Source: a virus. Taken from it: a stretch of 64,000 nt of DNA. Location: the IMG/VR virus record IMGVR_UViG_3300042907_000878, positions 27,283 to 91,282 of that record; one strand, written 5' to 3'. The notes beneath the pieces are model-generated. The model worked only from the letters and a program-made list of their open reading frames with translations, ran no database searches and was not told where the DNA came from. The position numbers and the translations under genes were made by a program. Numbering within the stretch: the stretch's first letter is position 1; every line of letters begins with the position of its first letter. Shown piece after piece: positions 10,100 to 18,448 of this stretch.

Positions 10100-11968
10100 A
10101 TGGGACGAGGATGTGGCTGTTGTAAAACTTTAAATAATTATAATATTTTTGTAAAATTTGTTCCATATGTGGCAACATCATATTCTGTACCCTTTCCCCC
10201 GCCACCTTCTGGTGACGGTTGTAATGATTTAGAATATATAAATAAATATTTTTATGATTTATCTTTAACTGGATGTGGTGGCGCTCCACCATTACCCGCT
10301 ATCCAAGATTCTATAAATATACCTTCATGTGTTTCTGAAGTTAAAAAAAATACACTAAAAAGAAATTATGATAGTAATAAATTATATATATCTCCATTAA
10401 TAGAAGATTTTAATTTATATATAAATGATAATTTAGAATTATCTGATGAATTTTCTTATTTATTACCAAGACAAGTAACTTATAATGAATATAATCCCGG
10501 TGGCGAAAAGTATAACTACTGGAGAGGTAATGCAATAAATTATATATATAATTATGATTTAGGTGTAATAAATCCAGAAGATAAAAAATTATCTACTTCC
10601 ACCCAAATAAATGGATATAAAGGCTTTAATTATACTCCACTTTCAACATTATGCACAGTACTATTAGGAAAAGTAAGATATATCTCTAATAGAGATTGTT
10701 TAATCAAAGCTGATGCTGATTTTTATAATAGTTCTGATGTCTACACTCAGTATGGATTTGTACCATGTGGTGACGGAGCGATCTTAAAAGGATCATATAT
10801 TATAGATGAAGGTATTGTTTATGATATAAATGAATATATATCTAAAATTGAAGTGCCTTCTACTAGTTATCAAAGTGTAACTATAACTTATCCGATAATA
10901 ATTACATATTCTGGAAATAAAGCTAATGTTACAGGAAGTAATTCTGGATCAGCAACATATAAAACTACACTTTCATTTACTTCAGTTAATAGTGCCAGTA
11001 CTAATATTCAACCTCAAGTTGAATATGTTCGAGACTCTTTTAGAATTATAGGTAATACAGAAGTATCTTCAAACGCTTCGGAATCATATGAAAATTGCGC
11101 AACTACTGAACGATTTAAAAAATATCCTTTTAATCCTGTGAATCCTTGTGGACTTCCAATTATTAAAGATCAATATATTTGCGGTAGACATATCGAAAAC
11201 TCCGGTCCAAAAAGACTAGTAATATCAATGGCTCCAAAATTTACATTTGGCTCAGCTTTTGTTAGATTAAAATATATAAATAATGGTGAATTTGCAGTTA
11301 AATTTATAGATTTACCTATAATATCACTTTCTTCATCATATGCATCAATATATTCTTCAGCCCGTATAGAGGCTTATGCTTTACTAAAAGGTTCTATATC
11401 TAAAAATGGAGAATATATTTATACAAATAATTTTCAAATAACTATTTGTGAAGACAATGCAGATGTGACTTCGGAAGATGGGGAGGTTTTGATTGAATAT
11501 TCTGGATACGAAAGACCAGTAATTACTGATTCATTGCAAGCTATACCAAATGGAATTGGCGCTAATGCCGCAATAACTAGTTATAATTGTGGAGTAGACT
11601 TTAAAGTTGATAAGGTTCCAGCTAAAACAATTGGTATTTATTATGCATATTCTCCTTTTGCCTTGTCTAACTTAGGAGTTCCTTTTTTGGGAGGCTTTAT
11701 AAGTAAAATAGTAAATGATCCATGCGAAGAGCCACAACCCAATGTATCGGACCCTCCTTTATTTACGCAATGGAATACTAGATTTGCTTATGAAACAAGA
11801 TATGAGTTTGGAGAAGGCGCTGGAACGCCTATAAATTCAAGACCAGTAGGAGCGGAAATAAATATAGATGGAAAAATATTTCCAGTAGATGGATTGACTG
11901 ACGCTTTGTATCTATATTTTAGAGATTTTAATTATGACCTTATATATATAAATCAGGAAATTAACTAA
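10100..11968 (+). CDS. Virion-type protein, 622 aa, unrecognised
   Basis: The start is placed at ATG 10100, one base after the preceding stop; in-frame codons upstream would overlap the previous gene by about 100 bases. The N-terminus is Cys-rich (MGRGCGCCKTL), and further Cys residues are scattered through a Tyr/Asn/Ser-rich, beta-type sequence. No known domain was recognised. It lies in the tail block, and its stop overlaps the next ATG by one base, so it is probably co-translated with the small zinc protein that follows. A tail or baseplate role is inferred from position. Confidence 0.5.
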   Translation: MGRGCGCCKTLNNYNIFVKFVPYVATSYSVPFPPPPSGDGCNDLEYINKYFYDLSLTGCGGAPPLPAIQDSINIPSCVSEVKKNTLKRNYDSNKLYISPLIEDFNLYINDNLELSDEFSYLLPRQVTYNEYNPGGEKYNYWRGNAINYIYNYDLGVINPEDKKLSTSTQINGYKGFNYTPLSTLCTVLLGKVRYISNRDCLIKADADFYNSSDVYTQYGFVPCGDGAILKGSYIIDEGIVYDINEYISKIEVPSTSYQSVTITYPIIITYSGNKANVTGSNSGSATYKTTLSFTSVNSASTNIQPQVEYVRDSFRIIGNTEVSSNASESYENCATTERFKKYPFNPVNPCGLPIIKDQYICGRHIENSGPKRLVISMAPKFTFGSAFVRLKYINNGEFAVKFIDLPIISLSSSYASIYSSARIEAYALLKGSISKNGEYIYTNNFQITICEDNADVTSEDGEVLIEYSGYERPVITDSLQAIPNGIGANAAITSYNCGVDFKVDKVPAKTIGIYYAYSPFALSNLGVPFLGGFISKIVNDPCEEPQPNVSDPPLFTQWNTRFAYETRYEFGEGAGTPINSRPVGAEINIDGKIFPVDGLTDALYLYFRDFNYDLIYINQEIN

Positions 11969-12243
11969 TGTTACTAGATTCTATTAAAAATTATATTATC
12001 AGTGGATTTTCAAATGTAAGTGACAACACAAAACAAAATAGATTAAATATATGTAAATCCTGCGAGCATTTTAATGAATCTTTACATCAATGCAAGCACT
12101 GCGGATGTTTTCTTCATATAAAAACCTCTTGGGCAACTGAGAAATGCCCACTTGACAAATGGGTTGCTGAAATTGAACAAATCCAACATCCTCCAATCGA
12201 CCAAAATACACCTTCTGGAGATTGCGGATGCAACAAAAAATAA
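11968..12243 (+). CDS. Small zinc-ribbon protein, 91 aa
   Basis: Contains CKSCEHF near residues 29-35, then CKHCGCFL, and a further CPLDKW about 17 residues later, giving a Cys-x2-Cys / Cys-x2-Cys knuckle plus an extra Cys; the tail ends GDCGCNKK. This resembles small phage proteins grouped as DUF6171-like, whose function is unknown. Encoded directly downstream of the tail genes with a one-base overlap. A metal-binding accessory role in tail assembly is possible; nothing in the sequence decides this. Confidence 0.6.
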   Translation: MLLDSIKNYIISGFSNVSDNTKQNRLNICKSCEHFNESLHQCKHCGCFLHIKTSWATEKCPLDKWVAEIEQIQHPPIDQNTPSGDCGCNKK

Positions 12244-12252
12244 TGTGTATAT

Positions 12253-12282
12253 TATAATGACATGTCAAAAAACCTTTAAAGG
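12253..12282 (+). promoter_or_regulatory. Possible promoter -10 and palindrome before the 320-aa virion gene
   Basis: The 65-base gap before 12309 carries a TATAAT at 12253-12258 and a perfect 10-bp palindrome CCTTTAAAGG at 12273-12282. No good -35 hexamer lies 16-18 bases upstream of the TATAAT, so if this is a promoter it either needs an activator or is read by another sigma factor. Weak call. Confidence 0.25.
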
Positions 12283-12308
12283 TAAAATAGTAACTTAGGA
12301 GATCTCTT

Positions 12309-13271
12309 ATGGCAAGTATTAGTTTTGAAGTATTAGATAATAGCAATCCGGGCATCGGAAGCGGCATTAGCGCTTCGGGCCTCGGATTCTATGGAAGTGG
12401 AGGTTTTGGAACAAGTGTTCCTCTGCTTAATTATCAAGGTAAAACATTTGTAACAAGCTCTGATGGAACTAATCAAGGTCCAGAAGCAAGAAACGTACAA
12501 TTTACAAGCGTATCTGGATGTACAATTTCTGCTGGCACAGGATTATTATCCAAGATTAATTCTTCAGAAGCTACACTAGTTGTTAATTTTGACCATACAG
12601 CAAGTGTTAAAGTTCAAAACGCACAGCTCCGTATTTATGACCGCGATAACATTGACAACCCTGCGAGTGGAGTTATCACTAAAATTGCAGAAGTTGCTAA
12701 TTTTGGTGGTGGTACAATTAGCTACAGCACATGGGTTGGCAATAATGGCAACGATATTTTAACCACTGTTGGTTCGGGCGATGCATTCTGGTGGGGCGCT
12801 CCTTGGCCAAATAATCACTGCTATGTTCCATTCCAAGGGACAACAGTTAATCGTCCATACTATCAAAACTCTGTGGGTGTTAAATTCTATAATTTTACAG
12901 ATGTTCAAGACGCTGCAAATAGTGGTAATCCTCACCCAAGCCTTTCTGGATTATCAAGTCCCGGCAAGCAAACAGTTGGTGGAAGTGGATTAATTGTTCC
13001 CTTGTCAGACTCTCCGGGAAGTGGTGGTCGCGGCCTTGCCTCTCCATTACACACGGGCGCTCCAAAATATTGCCAATATATCAATGCAACTTCTCAGGGG
13101 ACTTTACTGGGAGCCAATACAACATTTGATAGTGGCAGTTTGTTAGCTAGTATGTATGGTGGAACTGGTGCTGATACACGCCACACTTGGAGGGTTGCGA
13201 TTTCTTCCGCTCCTCTAAGCATTGGAAGTAAAACCCAGTTTGGTATGTATATCAGTCTAGAATATCTATAA
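12309..13271 (+). CDS. Virion-type protein, 320 aa, Gly/Ser-rich
   Basis: ATG 12309 follows a TAGGAG ribosome-binding site at 12296-12301. The protein is rich in Gly, Ser and Thr, with a GSGGFGTS-like N-terminus and a C-terminal beta-type region. The gene is visibly richer in G+C than the preceding tail genes and is the only one in the block with a sizeable gap upstream, suggesting strong or separate expression. No family recognised; a structural component (decoration, fibre or collar) fits its position as last gene before the convergent terminator. Confidence 0.55.
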   Translation: MASISFEVLDNSNPGIGSGISASGLGFYGSGGFGTSVPLLNYQGKTFVTSSDGTNQGPEARNVQFTSVSGCTISAGTGLLSKINSSEATLVVNFDHTASVKVQNAQLRIYDRDNIDNPASGVITKIAEVANFGGGTISYSTWVGNNGNDILTTVGSGDAFWWGAPWPNNHCYVPFQGTTVNRPYYQNSVGVKFYNFTDVQDAANSGNPHPSLSGLSSPGKQTVGGSGLIVPLSDSPGSGGRGLASPLHTGAPKYCQYINATSQGTLLGANTTFDSGSLLASMYGGTGADTRHTWRVAISSAPLSIGSKTQFGMYISLEYL

Positions 13272-13278
13272 TTATAAA

Positions 13279-13375
13279 TTACCGAGAGATTAGCTGGCGA
13301 TCTTTTTATCGTTTCGAATCGCGACTCATTCTCGTAATATAACTGAAGACGAACGATTGCAAGTTATATCGGTAA
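13279..13375 (+). other. Candidate structured RNA element (three-way junction with pseudoknot)
   Basis: In the non-coding stretch after the last plus-strand gene, several complementary segments nest: TTACCGA (13279-13285) with TCGGTAA (13369-13375); GAGA (13286-13289) with TCTC (13330-13333), directly abutting the first stem; and TATAAC (13338-13343) with GTTATA (13363-13368), also directly abutting it. ATCGTTT (13308-13314), inside the second arm, can pair with GAACGAT (13351-13357), in the loop of the third arm, as a pseudoknot with one G-U. An intrinsic terminator follows 8 bases later. The pairings are read from the sequence; that they form and matter is inference. Confidence 0.35.
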
Positions 13376-13383
13376 TAAATAAA

Positions 13384-13410
13384 AAAGCCCCGTTTTACCG
13401 GGGCTTTTTT
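13384..13410. terminator. Bidirectional intrinsic terminator at convergent boundary
   Basis: GCCCCG (13387-13392) pairs with CGGGGC (13399-13404) around a six-base loop, extended by flanking A-T pairs, with a run of A before it and six T after it. It can therefore terminate plus-strand structural transcripts and minus-strand transcripts ending at 13415. It separates the two convergent gene blocks. Confidence 0.9.
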
Positions 13411-13414
13411 GTCT

Positions 13415-13759
13415 TTACACTTCTTTATTTTGTGACTTGTCCCATCTCATCCAGCCACCATCAGGTAGCCACTTATCGTCCTTGTCTTTTCGTCTTGGAA
13501 ATAAACCTCCACCTTTTTTATGAACACCGAAAGCGAGTTTAGCTCGACACTCTCTGCTTGTACATCTAAGTTCATAATATTCATTTTCTTCTGCATCTTT
13601 ACGAACAACGTGACTCAATCCATCATATCCGCACTTTCCGCAAATTGAAATAGCAAAAACTTCTTCAAGGTCTGCTAATTGCTTAAAAGCGTCTGTCATC
13701 TTATCTGCTTCAACACTAATTGTAGAATTGCCAACCTTTTGTGAAATCGTAAAACTCAT
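13415..13759 (-). CDS. Small zinc-binding protein next to annealing protein, 114 aa
   Basis: A middle segment holds CGKCGYDG and, about 22 residues on, CTSRECRAKLAFG: a Cys-x2-Cys / Cys-x4-Cys zinc knuckle. The C-terminus reads GGGLFPRRK...WLPDGGWMRW. This architecture is familiar from small phage proteins encoded beside Rad52/Erf-type annealing proteins, though its biochemical role is not known. The start ATG (13757-13759) overlaps the stop of the upstream gene, so the two are probably translated together. It is the last gene of the long minus-strand operon and runs into the boundary terminator. Confidence 0.6.
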   Translation of the reverse strand: MSFTISQKVGNSTISVEADKMTDAFKQLADLEEVFAISICGKCGYDGLSHVVRKDAEENEYYELRCTSRECRAKLAFGVHKKGGGLFPRRKDKDDKWLPDGGWMRWDKSQNKEV

Positions 13760-14511
13760 TCAGCACTCTCCTTTAAAATTTCTACCGGAATTGATTTGCT
13801 ATTGTTTTGATAGTCATTCAATAGCTTAATCATATTAATTGCAGTCTTCTTACTCACACTCTCAAGTTTATCATAATTCTTTTCTCCAATATTAATATAC
13901 TTGAGGACATCAATATTAAGCTCTCTACATTTATTAGTTAATAGACGAATTTGAGCATCGCTAATAGGATCTTCTTCTCTATAACTACCATCCGTAGGAG
14001 ATGTTTTCATAACTTCTCGCACTGCCTTAGCAACATCTCTATTTCTGGTAAGCTCTTCAGCAGCAACACAGTTAAGCATTAGTAGCTTTCTTAAGCATCT
14101 GCCTTCTGCTCTTGTTGCAGCAGTTTCATCTGGATATCCTAAGAATAAGTCGTCAGTATTAACTGCCGATACACCAGCCATATCGCCAATTGTAACCAAC
14201 TGTCCGCTATCAGTTTCTATAGTTACTTCATATCGAACAACTGTTCTTGGAGTCGGGCTTTGCACGTTGATAACCTCTACGGGGCGACTAACAATAATCT
14301 CTCCCATTAAAAGTCGAGCAACTCTTCGCAGTCCATAACAGTTAGGATATTTTTTATCATTAATCTCAATTAGTTCGTTATCGGCGAATTTACTCATAAC
14401 GAAATCATGCCACTCTGGAGATAGTGGGTCTGGGGTTTCTGGGTCTGTTACACCTTCAACAATATCTACAAGGCTCCGTTTGTCGAATACGCTATCGCTA
14501 TCATCAATCAT
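13756..14511 (-). CDS. Putative Rad52/Erf-like single-strand annealing protein, 251 aa
   Basis: The central region (residues about 50-150) shows alternating strands, with KYPNCYGLRRVARLL, then RYEVTIETDSGQ, then ETAATRAEGRCLRKLLML. The last segment resembles the 'A-E-T-R-A-x-G-R-A-L-R' helix of phage Rad52/Erf-type annealing proteins. The C-terminus (ISDAQIRLLTNKCRELN) is a short helical domain of the kind that follows such cores. A neighbouring zinc protein, a RecA and an SSB in the same genome fit a recombination role. The family assignment rests on motif resemblance, so it is moderate. Confidence 0.45.
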   Translation of the reverse strand: MIDDSDSVFDKRSLVDIVEGVTDPETPDPLSPEWHDFVMSKFADNELIEINDKKYPNCYGLRRVARLLMGEIIVSRPVEVINVQSPTPRTVVRYEVTIETDSGQLVTIGDMAGVSAVNTDDLFLGYPDETAATRAEGRCLRKLLMLNCVAAEELTRNRDVAKAVREVMKTSPTDGSYREEDPISDAQIRLLTNKCRELNIDVLKYINIGEKNYDKLESVSKKTAINMIKLLNDYQNNSKSIPVEILKESAE

Positions 14512-15280
14512 TTGATAACTCCACTTCTATAAGTCTATGTGTTTTGTCGGGAAATTTGGATTCAATCTTTTGTAACTCAGATTTGATTAGCTGTAATAAC
14601 TTATTGTTATTAAATGCAGAAACATGTTTGACTAGATACTTAACTCTGATAACGCAAAAACCTCTTGTTATCAATGCCCCACTTTTTATAGCATCATATT
14701 TGATTGCCCTTTGTAAACTCTTTTCACCAAAAACTGGAATAAAGTGTTGTGGCCCATCAATTTCAATAGCAGTTAACAGATCTGGCAAGTACAAATCTAT
14801 TTCATACTTTTCGCCGGGAATCAATCCGACCTTATGCATTATAACATTGTAACCAGCTTTTGTCAAGTGTTCATAGAGATATTTTTCAGCTTTTGATCCC
14901 TCGGTACTCGCCTTCCTGAGAGCCTCTCCTGCGAGCTGTTGTTTGTGACTTTTTTCTTCTGGGGTTTGCGAGTTCCACCTTTCTTGGGCGTTTTTCTTAA
15001 ATTCTTCCACAGCATCTTCAGACATTAAAGCCCACTGCTTCGCCCTGCCAGCCCCAATTTTAGCTTTCTCCTCGTCTGTTCTAGTTTTGCCAAGCGTAGG
15101 AGGCTTTAACCTACCGCTTTCCACTGCCGCTTTTGCTGCATCTTCTTTGTTTCTTAATTCTTTGCCAGCTTTTTTTAAAGATCTAGCAATCTTATTAGGA
15201 TAAGTACTAAATATCTTGGCGATATCTCTTATACTTTTCCCTTCGTCATACATTTTAATGATTTCATTTATTTCAAGCAT
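14504..15280 (-). CDS. HTH plus PD-(D/E)xK-type endonuclease, 258 aa
   Basis: The N-terminus (residues 5-45, MYDEGKSIRDIAKIFSTYPNK) is a resolvase-like helix-turn-helix. A basic, Ala/Glu/Lys-rich middle resembles modular DNA-binding segments of phage homing nucleases. The C-terminus (about 130-240) has KYEIDLYLPD followed by TAIEIDGPQHF, the acidic core of VSR/DUF559-like nucleases. It overlaps the putative annealing protein downstream by 8 bases. Probably a site-specific or homing-type endonuclease that cuts DNA; the target is unknown. It could instead be a host-DNA degrading or repair nuclease. Confidence 0.65.
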   Translation of the reverse strand: MLEINEIIKMYDEGKSIRDIAKIFSTYPNKIARSLKKAGKELRNKEDAAKAAVESGRLKPPTLGKTRTDEEKAKIGAGRAKQWALMSEDAVEEFKKNAQERWNSQTPEEKSHKQQLAGEALRKASTEGSKAEKYLYEHLTKAGYNVIMHKVGLIPGEKYEIDLYLPDLLTAIEIDGPQHFIPVFGEKSLQRAIKYDAIKSGALITRGFCVIRVKYLVKHVSAFNNNKLLQLIKSELQKIESKFPDKTHRLIEVELSND

Positions 15281-15699
15281 TCTATCAATCCTTTAATAGA
15301 CTTAGCTACTTTAACTTCTTGGCCACAGTAATTTTCAATAATTTTTTTATGACTTTCGCTTCTTGCAAAGATAGTAAAATTTTTAAGTAATTCTATAGCT
15401 GCTTGATAATTAATTGAGGCGTATAACCATTCAATATTATATAAGTATAAATAATTTTTAGTCTTGCAATTTGTTTGACTAATAATAGACGCACTTTGTA
15501 GGTCAAATGCCACTGCCACACCTTTAAAGTTTGACAATCCATAAACGCCCATAGTTAAGCATTCTGGAATTAGAATTGACGGCATGTGATTTTGAAAAAA
15601 TATGCATTGTGATATTTCTGGCCTTGAGTTGATTTCTTTTAACAAATCATAGTTCAATTCCGAATTTCCCAAATTGTTTACAACAAATCCTAAATTCAT
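15268..15699 (-). CDS. Unrecognised 143-aa protein at edge of sugar cluster
   Basis: The sequence starts NLGFVVNNLGNSELNYDLLKEI and is alpha/beta in character, with a short Rossmann-like pattern. No catalytic motif recognised. It is joined to the upstream gene by an ATGA-type overlap and overlaps the endonuclease downstream by 13 bases. Similar short proteins sit beside glycosyltransferases in other phages as far as I recall, so an accessory role in sugar transfer is possible, but nothing in the sequence proves it. Confidence 0.5.
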   Translation of the reverse strand: MNLGFVVNNLGNSELNYDLLKEINSRPEISQCIFFQNHMPSILIPECLTMGVYGLSNFKGVAVAFDLQSASIISQTNCKTKNYLYLYNIEWLYASINYQAAIELLKNFTIFARSESHKKIIENYCGQEVKVAKSIKGLIECLK

Positions 15700-16451
15700 A
15701 ATATTTCCTTTAGCTTTTCAAGAATAACTTTAGCTTCACGATCATATCCAAGATTTTTTACTACTGATGAGAGTGTATGGAAATTCGTGGAACCGCTTAA
15801 AATGCTCTCCTTCGCCTCTTTGATGTTAATGGTGTAATCTGTCTCGATTTCATTCCGAGCGTCACAGAGGCTTGTTATGGGCCAGCAATCGCATAGATAA
15901 CAGTTTATACGGTTTTTCATATCTACAATCGCGTAGGCTGAAGAGTTTAAAGCAGATGCTTTTAGCTGATCTGGTAAAACCCCGCAATAGTTATTGTGAT
16001 TAATAATTCTTTTATCAGAAAAGATTTTATATCGCAAAGATGGTTTAAAATAAAAGGACTCGATATTTTCGATAAAGTCCTCTTCAATACAAACTAGATC
16101 ACTTTTTAAAAAATCTAATTTTGATTTTTTATAATATTTAATCACATCTGCATGAGCTGCATCATCAATAAGTAAAAATGAATTCCCAATTCTTTTGTTT
16201 AAATTAGAAATAGCTTCATTATCTGATTCCTGTGACCTAACAAAACACGTTTTTAGAGCTGGCCTTTCTTCAATGTTTCTAATGATCGATTCGCTTATAT
16301 TCCCTAGACTCCCGATATATATATCTGGATTTACAATATCGAATGAATCGTAAACAGGCATTAATTTTGGATCTAACAAACTAGCTGAAAACCCAGAAAA
16401 AACTCCGGGCGTTGCGTAACTAACAATATTGCTATCTACTAGAATTTTCAT
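15696..16451 (-). CDS. Possible GT-B-like glycosyltransferase, 251 aa
   Basis: The protein has an N-terminal alpha/beta half containing NPDIYIGSLGNIS, and a C-terminal half with NNYCGVLPDQLKASALNSS, reminiscent of the nucleotide-sugar binding half of CgeB-like GT-B enzymes. The canonical E-x7-E motif is not evident. It overlaps the downstream 143-aa gene by four bases and the upstream nucleotidyltransferase by 20. Glycosyltransferase activity is an inference from weak motif similarity and from five sugar-related neighbours. Confidence 0.4.
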   Translation of the reverse strand: MKILVDSNIVSYATPGVFSGFSASLLDPKLMPVYDSFDIVNPDIYIGSLGNISESIIRNIEERPALKTCFVRSQESDNEAISNLNKRIGNSFLLIDDAAHADVIKYYKKSKLDFLKSDLVCIEEDFIENIESFYFKPSLRYKIFSDKRIINHNNYCGVLPDQLKASALNSSAYAIVDMKNRINCYLCDCWPITSLCDARNEIETDYTINIKEAKESILSGSTNFHTLSSVVKNLGYDREAKVILEKLKEIL

Positions 16452-17145
16452 TATTTATATCCTTTAAGCTATCTATCTCTTTTATAAAATTATTTTCAAT
16501 ATCTATACATTCAAATTCAGATCCAAATTCAATCATCTTATTAATAATTTCAAAAGTTAGCAAATGTCTAGTATCGAAATCACTTCTGACCAACAACCTT
16601 CGTAATAAATTTGTGTCATTTGTATTTAAATATGCTATTTGACACCATTTCATTGGCAAGTTATAAGAAAGCATTGTAGCTTTACCATCAACAATAGTTA
16701 TCCCAACTTCTTTTTCTTCAATTCTGTTAGCTTTATCAAATAGTAATGCAGATTTATCCATGTCAATCTTATCAAATATTTTACTCGAAAAAACTAAATC
16801 CCCGTGAAGGAATAATATATTATCTTGCATTGTATTGTTTACGGCTAATCTTAAGCTCTCACCACTATTGCTATCTTCGTGGACTTGATTTTCAACAAAT
16901 CTGGCGGTTTTTCCTATTTTCTTTACAATTTTATGACCTTCTACCCCGCCTACCACTGTTATTTCTGATTTTGTAAATCTGTTTTGGACAATTTCCATTT
17001 GCAAATCTAAAATGATTTTTCCGTCATATTTTAACAAGCATCTTGGTTCATAAGATCTTGTTCTAGCTCCAGCGCCAGCGGCAAGTATGATAACTTGGAC
17101 TGGCAACTGGGCCTTATTTTTAATTTTACGAGTAAATCTATTCAT
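16432..17145 (-). CDS. Sugar-nucleotidyltransferase-like protein, 237 aa
   Basis: ATG 17145 overlaps the upstream TGA (ATGA), which is why it is preferred over an in-frame codon 30 bases upstream. Near residue 18 it has VIILAAGAGARTRS, a close match to the G-x-G-x-R nucleotide-binding signature of NTP transferases, followed by PRCLLKYDGK (the usual 'P-K-x-L'). FLHGDLVFS supplies the metal-binding Asp. The protein probably activates a phosphorylated sugar or polyol with an NTP to supply the glycosyltransferases around it. Substrate unknown. Confidence 0.7.
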   Translation of the reverse strand: MNRFTRKIKNKAQLPVQVIILAAGAGARTRSYEPRCLLKYDGKIILDLQMEIVQNRFTKSEITVVGGVEGHKIVKKIGKTARFVENQVHEDSNSGESLRLAVNNTMQDNILFLHGDLVFSSKIFDKIDMDKSALLFDKANRIEEKEVGITIVDGKATMLSYNLPMKWCQIAYLNTNDTNLLRRLLVRSDFDTRHLLTFEIINKMIEFGSEFECIDIENNFIKEIDSLKDINNENSSR

Positions 17146-17744
17146 ATTACATAAAGTTCTTCTGGAATATGGCAAATAATTGAAACGCTAAATAGATCCA
17201 TTACAAAATCAAAGCTATTGATCTTAAATAAATTTTCTAATAATAGAGTTTTTCTCACTGCAAATTCTTTGATATTGATTTGTGAAGACAGCATTGGTTG
17301 AATGTATTGCAAGTGTACCGGGTGGCCATCTGAGATGTAATCAGAGTATACCAATCCAATTGAACTATCATTAAATTTCTCTATCACTCTTTCAATATAA
17401 TTTTTACTATAAATAGATCCTGAAGTTGCAGTAAATACAATCTCGGTATCTTCGGGTAAAATTGATTTTGCATAGTTCATTATATCAACATTGCTGGCCG
17501 TATTTTTTTCAACAACAATAAAATTATTTTTAGTAGAAATTGTATAGCCCTGATCTTCTCGCGACACAGTTGTTTGTCCACAACAATTGCCACTTAATGA
17601 TTTAGAAATACTTTGGTTTGCATCGCTTGTGTTTGAATTAACCAATATAATATAATTATCTGGCTTTACAGAATTTTCTTCTAGGCTAACAATTGTTTTT
17701 GCAAGGTATGGTTTTTCTGCCAATATTAAAAATGCTATTTTCAT
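17142..17744 (-). CDS. Glycosyltransferase-like protein (GT-A/GT2-like), 200 aa
   Basis: Begins MKIAFLILAEKPYLAKTIVSLEENS, the usual first strand and helix of a GT2 fold. Near residue 130 it has SIGLVYSDYIS, resembling the 'G-x-V-Y-S-D' strand of GT2 enzymes. It is shorter than typical GT2 domains and the standard DxD is not obvious, so it may be a reduced or accessory enzyme. Overlaps both neighbours by four bases. Confidence 0.5.
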   Translation of the reverse strand: MKIAFLILAEKPYLAKTIVSLEENSVKPDNYIILVNSNTSDANQSISKSLSGNCCGQTTVSREDQGYTISTKNNFIVVEKNTASNVDIMNYAKSILPEDTEIVFTATSGSIYSKNYIERVIEKFNDSSIGLVYSDYISDGHPVHLQYIQPMLSSQINIKEFAVRKTLLLENLFKINSFDFVMDLFSVSIICHIPEELYVI

Positions 17745-18448
17745 AAATCACCCCATTTAACTATCATGTTTGGATCTTTTTCATACACCTTGTGGGCAAA
17801 TGATTTTGTATAATAAGCTTTTTCTTCTTCATTTAATTCGGGTTTGTTGCCGTTCAAGTACTTATATATAAAATTAAAGTAACAAATACCATTAATTTCT
17901 ATATCATCTGGGTTATCGCTATTTTTTAATATGGCAGCTTTTCTTCCATCTTTAAGAATAAACCACTCTAATTTATCTTTAGCTTCTGCGTCAAAATCTT
18001 GTCCTACTATATTTACTAGAGTCCAACCATTTTTATACACTTTTATAAATTGGTCAAGTTTGTAAATATCGTCTAATTGTCCATAGTTTGCAATAATGTC
18101 GTATTTACAGTTGGCAGATTCAAGAATTTTTATTACCTGATAGTTTTTAGTTGGATCATTTGTACTAACTCCAATCCATAATGGATTACTGTCTTTTATT
18201 GCTAGTATATTAGATTCCAAAACTGGCAAGTCTTTAAAATCCTTTAATATGAATAGATATCCCAATTTGATATCTACATCTTCTGGAGTTTTATTTTTAA
18301 CTAAACAAGTTCTATCTAAAATATAGAATTTGTCAAACTTTTGAGCGTTTAACATGCCTAATAAATTAAAAGCGCAGCCAGATTGTTCGGTTTCTACGAT
18401 TGCGTGAACGCAACCCTCGCATGTTAAAGGTGATTCAGTTTTATCCAT
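17741..18448 (-). CDS. Cys-rich N-terminus plus GT-like domain, 235 aa, unrecognised
   Basis: ATG 18448 is chosen because a GGAG lies 10 bases upstream; ATG 18469 is also possible. The N-terminal 35 residues contain CEGCVHAI...GCAFNLL, and CLV follows about 25 residues later, suggesting metal binding. Repeated strands after that (GYLFILKDFKDL, NPLWIGVSTND, GWTLVNIVGQDF) look like an alpha/beta transferase fold. Lies inside the first glycosyltransferase cluster and overlaps both neighbours. Function not assigned. Confidence 0.45.
   Translation of the reverse strand: MDKTESPLTCEGCVHAIVETEQSGCAFNLLGMLNAQKFDKFYILDRTCLVKNKTPEDVDIKLGYLFILKDFKDLPVLESNILAIKDSNPLWIGVSTNDPTKNYQVIKILESANCKYDIIANYGQLDDIYKLDQFIKVYKNGWTLVNIVGQDFDAEAKDKLEWFILKDGRKAAILKNSDNPDDIEINGICYFNFIYKYLNGNKPELNEEEKAYYTKSFAHKVYEKDPNMIVKWGDL

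Noticed and set aside
13279-13340. tRNA-like features (D-loop-like TAGCTGG, T-loop-like TTCGAAT)
   Set aside because: There is no room for an anticodon arm, the T stem is weak and no CCA-type end is encoded. No other tRNA-like sequence was noticed in the window.
13343-13353. A CTGAAGA followed by CGAA near the three-way junction, recalling the hammerhead ribozyme core
   Set aside because: Only one base separates CTGAAGA from GAA, leaving no stem II, and no suitable cleavage triplet or stem I/III partner is placed correctly. On the other strand the ATGA...CGAAAC string lacks the required C-U-G.
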